In this document: in pieces, positions 1-5,780 of the stretch
Numbering within the stretch: position 1 is the stretch's first letter
How the letters are laid out: each line of letters starts with the position of its first letter
Assembly: GCA_947166955.1 (NCBI GenBank)
Contig: CAMVGI010000096.1
Span: forward strand, 1 to 5,780
Direction: 5' to 3'
Origin: an uncultured Clostridia bacterium
Lineage (GTDB): Bacteria; Bacillota_A; Clostridia; Oscillospirales; Oscillospiraceae
Length of the DNA: 5,780 nt
Notes under the pieces: model-generated
The model's database searches: none
What the model was told of the DNA's origin: nothing
What the model saw: the letters and a program-made list of their open reading frames with translations, nothing else
Program-made: the position numbers and the translations under genes

Positions 1-1
1 C

Positions 2-151
2 ACCGTCCGGCAGGGCGATTCCCTTTGGGCGCTTGCCGCGGAGGAATACGGCGACGCGAGCCAGTGGCGCGTCATCGCCTCGGCAAACGGGATCTCCGAC
101 GCGCGCAGGCTGCGTACCGGCGAAACGCTGGTCGTTCCGGCTCTGGTGTGA
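2..151 (+). CDS. LysM-domain tail/baseplate protein, C-terminal end (partial)
   Basis: Only the last 49 codons are present, in the frame starting at base 2 and ending with TGA at 149-151; the start lies upstream of the window. The visible part is a whole LysM domain: it opens TVRQGDSLWALAAEEYGD, has the central W-RVIASANGI helix, and closes with LRTGETLVVP. In phage tails and eCIS particles (the Afp7/Pvc7 position), a small protein ending in LysM joins the inner tube to the baseplate hub. There the LysM fold acts as an assembly module and need not bind peptidoglycan. Its place just before a gpD-like hub gene supports this role. The next gene starts only 10 bases after the stop, so they are probably translated from one message. 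A cell-wall-binding enzyme with a C-terminal LysM cannot be excluded from this fragment alone, but the neighbours make it unlikely. Confidence 0.85.
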   Translation, partial: TVRQGDSLWALAAEEYGDASQWRVIASANGISDARRLRTGETLVVPALV

Positions 152-154
152 GGG
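150..154 (+). promoter_or_regulatory. Ribosome binding site for the hub gene
   Basis: GAGGG lies seven bases before ATG 162 and overlaps the TGA stop of the LysM gene. It decides the start: the same frame stays open back to a TTG at 33, but that extension lies wholly inside the LysM coding frame and yields an Arg/Pro-rich sequence unlike the family. The overlap with the stop codon suggests coupled translation. Confidence 0.6.
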
Positions 155-161
155 CGCGCGT

Positions 162-1256
162 ATGGATCAGGGTACTTATACCTATGCCGCGCTTGCGAAA
201 AAGTACGACAACTTCCTCGCGCCGGGATTTGAGATCTCCGTGGGCGGCAAGCCGATGGTGCCGGGGAAATACCACATACCCATGGTGGAGGTCGAAATCA
301 GCGCCGGAGGCGCGGTGGGCGGCTGCAACTTTACGATCGAGGCGCAGTACGACAGCGAAAACAGCAAATGGATCAATGACGCGTCGAGCATCATCAAGCC
401 CGGCGCCAAGCTGACGGTGAAGGGCGGATACCAGATTCGCAAAGAGCTTTTCTACGGTTATGTGGACGATTACAGTGTGGATTTCGACAGCGACGGCGCG
501 CCGCGGATCTCCGTAAACGGGCTTGACGGGCTGGGGTATCTGATGAATATGTGCGAGCCGTTCTACGCGGGAGAAAAAAAGCCGAAGCAGATCGTGCAGA
601 CCGTGCTGCAAAAAAGCGTGGCGGCAGGTTATGCCAAGACGATCAAGGTGGGCGCGCTCACCGGCTTTGAAACGCCGGTCATCAAGGAGCAGATCGACGA
701 CTGGAAGTTCCTGCACATGATGGCGCAGCGATACGGGGCGATGGTGTTCGCCGTGGACGGAGAGCTGATCTTTGACACCGTCCTGACCAAGACCGTGCCG
801 CTCATCACGCTGACTGTGGGCAAGAGCATTCTCCGTTTTTCCAAGCGGGTTTCCCTTGCCCATCAGGTGGGCAAGGTGGAGGTGTTCGGGCACGACATCA
901 ACCAGAAGGCCGTCAAGGGAACGGCTTCGCGCGTGACGACGGGCGGCAGCGGCAAGACGGCGGCGCAATGGGTAAGCGGGCTGAAAAACGCCGTGCTTCG
1001 CGAGCGCAGCGAATACGCGCGCACGCAGAAGGAATGCGAGGCGCTGGCGCAGCACCGTCTCAACAGCATCGCCATGGGCTTCGTTTCCGGCGAGGGCGAG
1101 TGCATCGGCCTTCCGGAGCTGATCCCCGGACGCTACATCAAAATCGACGGCGGCGACAAGGATACCAACGGCACCTATTTCATCACCAAGGTCTGCCACC
1201 GCTTCACCATGGACGAGTATACGACCGCCTTCGAGGTGAAAGGAGCGAAAGCATGA
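162..1256 (+). CDS. Baseplate hub protein, phage late control gene D (gpD)-like
   Basis: A 364-residue protein from ATG 162 with TGA at 1254-1256. It resembles phage late control D proteins (P2 gpD, T4 gp27), which equal the N-terminal half of T6SS VgrG. These form a trimeric ring linking the tail tube to the spike. The N-terminal part (about 1-60) has the family's pattern of a paired beta-barrel opening (FEISVGGKPM, then VEVEISAGGAVG). FYGYVDDYSVDF and RISVNGLDGLGYLMN follow at about 95-130, the usual end of the first barrel. The segment around 175-205, with DDWKFLHMMAQRYG and AVDGELIFD, is the typical helix-strand motif of the second barrel. The C-terminal end (LIPGRYIKIDG, then GTYFITKVCHRF) is the standard closing strand set. 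Length is normal for a stand-alone gpD. There is no signal peptide or membrane segment. Its last four bases overlap the spike gene start. Fusion of this half with the spike is common elsewhere, so this is the split form of VgrG/Afp8. Confidence 0.88.
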   Translation: MDQGTYTYAALAKKYDNFLAPGFEISVGGKPMVPGKYHIPMVEVEISAGGAVGGCNFTIEAQYDSENSKWINDASSIIKPGAKLTVKGGYQIRKELFYGYVDDYSVDFDSDGAPRISVNGLDGLGYLMNMCEPFYAGEKKPKQIVQTVLQKSVAAGYAKTIKVGALTGFETPVIKEQIDDWKFLHMMAQRYGAMVFAVDGELIFDTVLTKTVPLITLTVGKSILRFSKRVSLAHQVGKVEVFGHDINQKAVKGTASRVTTGGSGKTAAQWVSGLKNAVLRERSEYARTQKECEALAQHRLNSIAMGFVSGEGECIGLPELIPGRYIKIDGGDKDTNGTYFITKVCHRFTMDEYTTAFEVKGAKA

Positions 1257-2044
1257 GCCCATCGGGACTGTCCGAACAACTGGATGCGATCCTGGAAGCC
1301 ACGGGCGGCCAAATGGGGCAGGGCAGCGTGTTCAGCCTGACGCTGGCGACGGTCAAGAACATCAAGGACGACAAGAAGCTCAACCGCGTCAAATGCCTGC
1401 CCATCGGCGCGCCGGACAACGAGCTGACGGACTGGTGCTATGTGATGACGCCCATGGGCGGCAAGCAGAGGGGACTGTTCCTCTTCCCGCAGGTGGGCGA
1501 TCTGGTGGTATTGGGGTATCTGCAAAACGATCCGCACCGCCCCATTGTGCTGGGCAGCTTCTGGAACACGGCATCGGCGCCGCCGATCGCGGTCAAGGAC
1601 GGAAAGGCGGAGGATTACTGCCTCAGAACGCCGCAAAAGGTCGACGTGACGCTGCACGACGAGAACAAAAAGCAGCGGATCACGCTCAAAATGCCGTCCG
1701 GCACGGTCGTGGAGGTTGACGACGAGAAGCAGACCGTTACAACAAAAAACAAGGGCGGCGACACCGCCGCGCTGATGAAGCTCAAGGAAGGCGAGATCGA
1801 GGTCAAGGCAAAGAACAAGTTGACGCTCAGCGTCGGCGGCGCCTCGATCACGCTGGAGAAAAACGGAAACATTACCCTCAAGGGCAAGGGGGATGTTTCC
1901 ATCGACGGCAAGGCCGTCAAGGGCAAGGCCAAGGGACAGATGTCCTTGCAGGGTATGGACGTGCAGGTCAAGGCAAGCAAGGATCTTGCGCTTAAGGGCA
2001 CGGCCACGACCAGCGTGAAGGGGACTATTCTCAAGCTCAATTGA
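1253..2044 (+). CDS. Spike protein, gpV/gp5 (VgrG C-terminal-like) with OB-fold and beta-helix
   Basis: A 263-residue protein starting at ATG 1253 inside the hub gene's stop (ATGA overlap), with AAAGGAG at 1239-1245 seven bases upstream. Residues about 24-105 form the OB-fold of phage baseplate V/gp5 proteins: TLATVKNIKDDKKLNRVKC is the first strand pair, WCYVMTPMGGKQRGLFLFP the core, VGDLVVLGYLQNDPHRPIVLG the most conserved segment. From about 125 on, the chain becomes short strands (ITLKMPSGTVVEV, ASITLEKNGNITLKGKGDVSI, QMSLQGMDVQVK) rich in Lys and Gly. This pattern fits the trimeric beta-helix needle of gp5/VgrG, which pierces the target envelope. The T4 gp5 lysozyme domain is absent, and no PAAR motif or toxin domain is fused to the end (…KGTILKLN). 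The protein would sit below the gpD-like ring as a trimer. The beta-helix is inferred from pattern; the OB-fold is recognised with good confidence. Confidence 0.88.
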   Translation: MSPSGLSEQLDAILEATGGQMGQGSVFSLTLATVKNIKDDKKLNRVKCLPIGAPDNELTDWCYVMTPMGGKQRGLFLFPQVGDLVVLGYLQNDPHRPIVLGSFWNTASAPPIAVKDGKAEDYCLRTPQKVDVTLHDENKKQRITLKMPSGTVVEVDDEKQTVTTKNKGGDTAALMKLKEGEIEVKAKNKLTLSVGGASITLEKNGNITLKGKGDVSIDGKAVKGKAKGQMSLQGMDVQVKASKDLALKGTATTSVKGTILKLN

Positions 2045-2058
2045 CGCCGGTTTGCGGC

Positions 2059-2065
2059 GGGGAGG
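2059..2065 (+). promoter_or_regulatory. Ribosome binding site that sets the TTG start of the gp25-like gene
   Basis: GGGGAGG lies eight bases before TTG 2074, in the 29-base gap after the spike stop codon. It favours TTG 2074 over the in-frame TTG at 2041 (inside the spike stop region, which would put this site within the coding frame) and over ATG 2092 (AAGGA only four bases away). Starting at 2092 would also remove the NGKEF residues that normally lead into the GCGLKFPLQVD motif. Confidence 0.65.
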
Positions 2066-2073
2066 CGAGAGCG

Positions 2074-2493
2074 TTGAACGGAAAGGAATTTATGGGGTGC
2101 GGGCTGAAGTTCCCGCTTCAGGTCGATCCCAAGACCGGAAAATTCGCCGTAGTCAGCGAGGAAGAGGACATCGCGGAGGCGATCGGCATCATCCTCAATA
2201 CCGTGCAGGGCGAGCGCGTGATGCGTCCGGAGTTCGGCTCGAACGTGATGGACTACACCTTTTCCGCCGCGTCCGAATCCGAGCGGCAGAGCCTTGCCTT
2301 TGAGCTGCGCGAGCAGCTCGGTTATCAGGAGCCGCGCATCGACGACATCGAGGTGCGCTGCAGGGAAACGGACGAGCTGGAGGGCGCGATCGTGGTGGAG
2401 ATCAGCTATCTCGTCCGCAGCACCAACAACCGCTATAATCATGTTTATCCGTTCTATCTCACGGAAGGCTCGGAGGGAGGCGACAGCGTATGA
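2074..2493 (+). CDS. gp25-like baseplate wedge protein (GPW/gp25 family)
   Basis: A 139-residue protein from TTG 2074 to TGA 2491-2493, a normal length for the GPW/gp25 family (T4 gp25, P2 gpW, T6SS TssE, Afp9). These proteins sit in the inner baseplate wedge, contact the first sheath ring, and help hold the extended state until firing. Signature segments are visible: NGKEFMGCGLKFPLQVDPKTG at the start; ILNTVQGERVMRPEFGSN at about 45-65, where the GER-x-M-x-P-x-FG block is the family hallmark; and EPRIDDIEV with the following strand IVVEISYLVRSTNN near the end. The gene lies 29 bases after the spike gene and overlaps the J gene by four bases (ATGA). T4 gp25 and gp6 are direct partners, so the order fits. 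The only open point is the exact start, discussed under its ribosome binding site. Confidence 0.9.
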   Translation: MNGKEFMGCGLKFPLQVDPKTGKFAVVSEEEDIAEAIGIILNTVQGERVMRPEFGSNVMDYTFSAASESERQSLAFELREQLGYQEPRIDDIEVRCRETDELEGAIVVEISYLVRSTNNRYNHVYPFYLTEGSEGGDSV

Positions 2494-4859
2494 ATACGCC
2501 GCTGCTCGACCGAAGGACGCCCGAAGCGATCCGCGCCCAGCTGCGAGACCTTGCGCGAAGCTATACGCCGCAATGGCGCTATGAGGGAACGGAAAACGAT
2601 CCGGGCGCGGCGCTTGCCGAGCTTTTTGCCGAAATGTACGCGCAAAGCGTGGATCGGCTCAACGCGCTGCCCGAAAAGCTCTATATCGAATTTTTGAACA
2701 TGATCGGTTACCGCGAGCCGGGCCCTGTTCCCGCGGTTGGAACGGTGTGCTTCGAGCCGCAGGACAACGAGCCGGAGCCGTTTACCGTGGCGGCGGGCAC
2801 ACAGCTTTTCACGCCCGACGCCGAAGGGGAAAACGTTGTTTTTGAAACGGAGCGGACGATCCAGGTTTCCCCCGCAGAGGTCGAGGATATCTACTATGTG
2901 GATTCGCAGACGGACAGCGTCCGCCGATTGGACCTGTCCGAGCGTCCGCAGCGTTTTTTCGAGCCGTCCGGAGAGGAACTGCAGCGCCATAGCTTTCTGC
3001 TTGGCGAGGACGATGTTTTGCGCTTGGACTGCCCTGCCCGCGTGTGCGTGACGGCCCATCAGGAAAGCGGGCACAGGGAGGAGGAGACCGCGAACGCTTT
3101 GGCGGACGCGTCGCTTCAATGGACGTTTTTGCATGAGGGGGAGGAGATCCCCTTTGACAAGGTGCGCGCGGAGAACGGGACGCTGATCTTGGAAAAGCAT
3201 GACGACCGTTTGCCGGAGGCGGACGAGAACGGCCGCGTTTGCATCCGCTGCACGGGACATCCCAAAGCAGAACTGCGTCTCGACGCGATAGAGATCTCCA
3301 GCGAGCCGCTTTCCGCCTGCGCGCCGAGCGGCCTGTTCTGCGATGACATTCCGGTCCTTCTGCCGGAGGGCGGTTATTGCTTCGGGCGCCGCCCCTCGGA
3401 GTACGATGTGTTTTACCTCAGATGCGACGCGGCGCTGACGAAGCGCGGCGCCGACGTACTGATGAATCTGGAATTGGCGTTCGTCGTGGACGAGCCGGAA
3501 GCGCGGGGCGCGCGCTACGATTTTACCCATCACATCATCGACAAGCAGAGCGCGGTGGAGCAGAAGCCGGACGACGTTGCCGTCACGCAGGTCGTGTGGG
3601 AGTATTACAACGGCCTTGGCTGGCACAATCTTTCGGTTGCGGGCGACAAAAACCCGTTCGACGCAAAGCGCGAGGGCGCGCTGGACGTGCGTTTCCGCGT
3701 GCCGGAGGACATCGAGGCGTCCGAGGTCAACGCGGAGGAGGGCTATTTTATCCGCGTGCGCGTGACGGAGATGAGCAACCCGTTTTCCACCTACCAGCGG
3801 TGGATCGTGCCGCTCGTCAAAAACGTGTCGTTCCGCTGGCACTACGATACGGCGCGGCGGCCGGTATACTGCCGCTCCGAAAACAACGGGAGCCGATGCG
3901 AGATCGAGGACGCGCACCGCGTGTCCCGCCTCTCCTTCCCCGCGCTTGTGCCGATGGCGGAGGAGCGCGCCGCGATGTACTTCCGTTTCAGCGTCTCGCC
4001 GCACGCCATGCCGCTTTCCCTGCGCTTTCAGGTGGAAGGGCGCGCGCGGATGACGGGGCAGCTCGTGTGGGAGCGGTGGAACGGCAAGGATTTTGAGCCG
4101 ATTCGGACCGTGGACCAGACGGAACGGCTGCTGCACAGCGGGGAGATGTTCCTCTTCCTGCCGGACAGGCTTCCGGAAGCGGAGCTGTTCGGCGTCGCGG
4201 GCTATTGGCTGCGGCTGAGCCGCAGCGCGCACGAGACCGGCGCGATGCCGACGGTCGCGTCGGTGACGATGAACGCCGTTTCGGCGTATCAGCGCCAACG
4301 CGAGGTGGAGCAGCTGTTCGACACGGAGGTCTATGAGGCGGGGAAGCGCGTGTATCTTCTCAACCTGCCCGTGCAGGAGTGCCGGGTGTGGGTGGACGAG
4401 CTTTCCACCATTTCAAGCGCGGAGATGGAGCGTTTGCGGCGCGACTGTCCGGAACGGATCCGTCTGGAGCGCGAGGAGCACGCGCTGGCGCATTGCTGGG
4501 TGGAGTGGTCGCGCGTGGAGGACCTCGCGCTGGCGGGGCCGGACGAGCGTTCGTTTATGCTCGATCCATTCCGCGGCGAGATCACGTTCGGCGACGGACG
4601 TCAGGGCAGGGTCCCGCCTACCGGCGACCACAACATCCGCGTGGAGTACGCGAGCGGCGGCGGCGAGCGGGGCAACGTTCCGGCGGGAGCGATCGACGCG
4701 CTGCTGACGGCGCTGCCGCAGGTGGGCGGCGTGCGCAATCTGACCGCCATGAGCGGCGGAACGGGGCGGCTGCCGCTGGACGAGATCCAGCGGCGCGGGC
4801 GCGGCGGATCGCGGCGCACCGGGCGGTCGGGGGCGCGCCGCCGGACGCAGGGATTATGA
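2490..4859 (+). CDS. Baseplate J-like wedge protein (gp6/gp47, Afp11 type), frame broken near its 3' end
   Basis: A 789-codon reading frame from ATG 2490, overlapping the gp25-like gene; GGAGGGAGG at 2472-2480 is nine bases upstream. The N-terminus carries the large-J motif: aromatic W29, then NDPGAALAELFAEMY at 36-50. A long middle region (about 90-640) holds two similar modules, VWEYYNGLGWHNL at 369-381 and VWERWNGKDFEPI at 526-538, each ending in a GY-hydrophobic-R strand. The J core follows: GEITFGDGRQG at 696-706, then DHNIRVEYASGGGERGNVPAG and VRNLTAMSGGTGRLPL. J proteins form the ring of wedge dimers around the hub. After about residue 768 this frame gives an Arg/Gly-rich tail unlike the family and stops at TGA 4857-4859. 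The missing end of the family fold continues in the +1 frame downstream (DYEELVYERFPQV from 4852). As written, the product lacks the C-terminal domain. The joined protein would be about 970 residues, in keeping with large eCIS J proteins. Confidence 0.85.
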   Translation: MNTPLLDRRTPEAIRAQLRDLARSYTPQWRYEGTENDPGAALAELFAEMYAQSVDRLNALPEKLYIEFLNMIGYREPGPVPAVGTVCFEPQDNEPEPFTVAAGTQLFTPDAEGENVVFETERTIQVSPAEVEDIYYVDSQTDSVRRLDLSERPQRFFEPSGEELQRHSFLLGEDDVLRLDCPARVCVTAHQESGHREEETANALADASLQWTFLHEGEEIPFDKVRAENGTLILEKHDDRLPEADENGRVCIRCTGHPKAELRLDAIEISSEPLSACAPSGLFCDDIPVLLPEGGYCFGRRPSEYDVFYLRCDAALTKRGADVLMNLELAFVVDEPEARGARYDFTHHIIDKQSAVEQKPDDVAVTQVVWEYYNGLGWHNLSVAGDKNPFDAKREGALDVRFRVPEDIEASEVNAEEGYFIRVRVTEMSNPFSTYQRWIVPLVKNVSFRWHYDTARRPVYCRSENNGSRCEIEDAHRVSRLSFPALVPMAEERAAMYFRFSVSPHAMPLSLRFQVEGRARMTGQLVWERWNGKDFEPIRTVDQTERLLHSGEMFLFLPDRLPEAELFGVAGYWLRLSRSAHETGAMPTVASVTMNAVSAYQRQREVEQLFDTEVYEAGKRVYLLNLPVQECRVWVDELSTISSAEMERLRRDCPERIRLEREEHALAHCWVEWSRVEDLALAGPDERSFMLDPFRGEITFGDGRQGRVPPTGDHNIRVEYASGGGERGNVPAGAIDALLTALPQVGGVRNLTAMSGGTGRLPLDEIQRRGRGGSRRTGRSGARRRTQGL
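4797..4851 (+). other. Frame break inside the baseplate J gene
   Basis: Up to RRG at about 4791-4799 the J sequence reads in the frame of ATG 2490. From GAT TAT GAG GAA at 4852 on it reads one base later. The net change is +1 (one extra or two missing bases). Within the interval, the third frame (codons from 4808) gives IAAHRAV, similar to the RAV block that usually precedes DYE. Two separate one-base losses are therefore also possible. The stretch is almost pure G/C with a five-G run at 4829-4833, where sequencing or replication slips are plausible. Confidence 0.75.
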
Positions 4860-4887
4860 GGAACTGGTCTACGAAAGATTCCCGCAG

Positions 4888-5403
4888 GTGAATCATGTGC
4901 GCTGCTTTACGGGAAAGGACGAACGGGGCGTGGACGCTCCCGGACACATTGCCGTGGTCATCGCGGGTTTCGGAAGGCGCGGCGAAGGAACGGAACGGCT
5001 TTGCGCTGAAGTCTACCGCTTTCTGGCGGAGAGAAGCCCGTGCTGTCTCGTAGGGGAAGGCCGCCTGCACGTCTGCCCCGCCACGGTGCTGACGGTCAAC
5101 ACCTCCATTTCCGTGCAGACCGAGCGCCCGGAGCTTGCCGCGGAGACGCAGCAGGCCATCGTGAAGCGCCTTGAGGCGCTGATCGGGGGCGAGTGGAAAA
5201 AACGCCCCATCGGCGAACAGCTTCGCCTGAGCGAGGTGTGGAGCGTGGTACGCGATACGCCGAATGTGCGCGCGATCGAACGCATTCTCGTGGAGGCGTC
5301 CTATGACCAGGAGGGGCGGCAAAAGCTTGCCGCGCTGGACTCGGACAGCGATTTTCCCTATGGCGTGGCAGAGAGCGGGATGCATCTGGTGCGCCTGAGC
5401 TGA
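4888..5403 (+). CDS. C-terminal part of the baseplate J-like protein, displaced frame
   Basis: This frame is open from 4753, and J-type sequence is recognisable from Asp at 4852 (DYEELVYERFPQ). The first usable start codon after that is GTG 4888, giving 171 residues to TGA 5401-5403. No good ribosome site precedes the GTG, so independent translation is doubtful; most likely it is the detached 3' end of the gene starting at 2490. The content fits the gp47/J C-terminal domain: PGHIAVVIAGFG (expected hinge strand), a helix with FLAERSP, the LHVCPATVLTVNTSISV strand pair, a long helix with ETQQAIVKRLEALIGG, then WKKRPIGEQLRLSEVWSVV and PNVRAIERILVE, where J proteins contact neighbouring wedges. 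The ending FPYGVAESGMHLVRL also matches large J proteins. If the break is a sequencing error, this and the upstream frame are one gene; if real, the J gene is disrupted. Confidence 0.75.
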   Translation: MNHVRCFTGKDERGVDAPGHIAVVIAGFGRRGEGTERLCAEVYRFLAERSPCCLVGEGRLHVCPATVLTVNTSISVQTERPELAAETQQAIVKRLEALIGGEWKKRPIGEQLRLSEVWSVVRDTPNVRAIERILVEASYDQEGRQKLAALDSDSDFPYGVAESGMHLVRLS

Positions 5404-5440
5404 GAGGGCGCGGCGCGCGCCGGAAGGAAGGAAAACGGCT

Positions 5441-5780
5441 ATGCTGATATCACGCAATTTGGATGATCAGCGGTTTACGGACATTGTGCGGGAGGCGGAG
5501 GGACGCCTGCCGTGGCTTTGCCCGATTTGGACGGACCACAACTCTCACGATCCGGGGATCACGATCCTGGAGCTGATGGCGTGGTTCAAGGAAACGCAGC
5601 AATATGAGATCAATCGGATCGGGCCGGAGACCGTCCGCAGACTGCTGGAGCTGGCGGGGCTGCGCCTGCGCGCGGAGCGCGCGGCGGAGTGCGCGCTGGA
5701 GATCCCGCCGGAGGCTCCGCCGCGCTCGGCGCTTTCCCGACTGGAAACGCCGGAGGGCGTGGTGTTCGAACTGGCGGAGG
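5441..5780 (+). CDS. Second J-type baseplate protein (Afp12-like), N-terminal part (partial)
   Basis: Starts at ATG 5441, preceded by GGAAGGAAGG at 5422-5431 with nine bases of spacing, and runs off the window after 113 codons. The N-terminus has the motif of large phage-tail-like baseplate proteins: LPWLCPIWTDHNSHDPGITI around 23-42, then LELMAWFKETQQYEINRIG, then a helix LLELAGLRL before a strand region. DPG falls at residues 37-39, exactly as in the preceding J protein, and both follow it with an aliphatic-x-EL helix, so the two genes look like diverged paralogues. In Afp/PVC clusters the gene after the J-like afp11 is such a protein (afp12), which forms the other half of the wedge and carries the fibre attachment. 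It lies 37 bases after the J stop codon. The C-terminal domains are outside the window, so the full length is unknown. Confidence 0.82.
   Translation, partial: MLISRNLDDQRFTDIVREAEGRLPWLCPIWTDHNSHDPGITILELMAWFKETQQYEINRIGPETVRRLLELAGLRLRAERAAECALEIPPEAPPRSALSRLETPEGVVFELAE

Noticed and set aside
72..1262. A 396-codon open frame on the minus strand opposite the hub gene
   Set aside because: The plus strand carries a clear gpD-like protein. The antisense product is Arg/His/Ala-rich with no motif, so it is a composition artefact.
1253..2044. Spike gene considered as a carrier of a fused effector or lysozyme domain
   Set aside because: The chain goes from OB-fold directly to short repetitive strands and ends there. 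There is no room for, and no motif of, a catalytic domain.
2454..4298. A 614-codon open frame on the minus strand opposite the J gene
   Set aside because: It mirrors the high-GC codon pattern of the + strand J gene, shows no recognisable domain, and is His/Arg/Leu-rich as expected for an antisense shadow.
4849..4862. Possible programmed +1 frameshift at TTA TGA in the J gene (AGGG just upstream, as in a prfB-type signal)
   Set aside because: The direction fits, but the family residues D and Y are encoded in the new frame before the stop, and the preceding 60 bases in the old frame do not resemble J proteins. The shift must lie further upstream.
4379..4891. A 170-codon + strand open frame overlapping the end of the J gene
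   Set aside because: Most of it is a shadow of the J gene. Only the short piece around IAAHRAV (4808-4828) could belong to the true J reading if two one-base losses occurred.
5407..5421. A GC inverted repeat (GGCGCG, 3-base loop, CGCGCC) between the J gene and the next gene
   Set aside because: The stem is only six pairs with no T run after it, and the following gene has its ribosome site right behind it. A terminator is unlikely, and such palindromes arise easily in DNA of this composition.

Overview
The window is one stretch of a contractile-injection-system baseplate operon, either an extracellular phage-tail-like particle (eCIS/tailocin type) or a close relative. All genes read on the + strand and are almost gapless. 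Two junctions are ATGA stop/start overlaps, and each real start has a purine-rich Shine-Dalgarno sequence. The DNA is GC-rich by eye, with G/C-ending codons. Strong AGGAG-type ribosome sites and a TTG start would suit a high-GC anaerobic Firmicute (Clostridia), but this assignment is a low-confidence inference; no taxonomic marker gene is present.

Layout: (1) 2-151, the last 49 residues of a LysM-ended tail protein, which joins tube to baseplate. (2) 162-1256, a gpD-like hub protein (phage late control D family, the N-terminal half of VgrG). (3) 1253-2044, a spike protein with a gpV/gp5 OB-fold and a Lys/Gly-rich beta-helical tail (the C-terminal half of VgrG). (4) 2074-2493, a gp25-like baseplate wedge protein starting with TTG. 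(5) 2490-4859 plus 4888-5403, a very large baseplate J (gp6/gp47, Afp11-like) protein broken by a net one-base shift between about 4797 and 4851. (6) 5441-5780, the start of a second J-type baseplate protein (Afp12-like), cut by the window end.

How they work together, by homology with T4, P2 and Afp/PVC particles: the LysM protein, hub and spike form the central hub and cell-puncturing tip. The gp25-like protein and the two J-type proteins form the wedges around it, which hold the sheath and trigger contraction. The order LysM - hub - spike - gp25 - J - second J matches afp7-8-9-11-12. It differs in two ways: the VgrG-like afp8 is two genes here, and no PAAR tip gene (afp10) sits between gp25 and J. 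Two large J-type proteins in tandem favour an eCIS over an ordinary P2-like prophage, where a small gpI would follow J.

The most notable points are the broken J gene, an internal duplication in J, the split hub/spike and the missing PAAR. No RNA genes, mobile elements, CRISPR arrays, promoters or convincing terminators are visible. The stretch reads as an internal part of a longer transcript.
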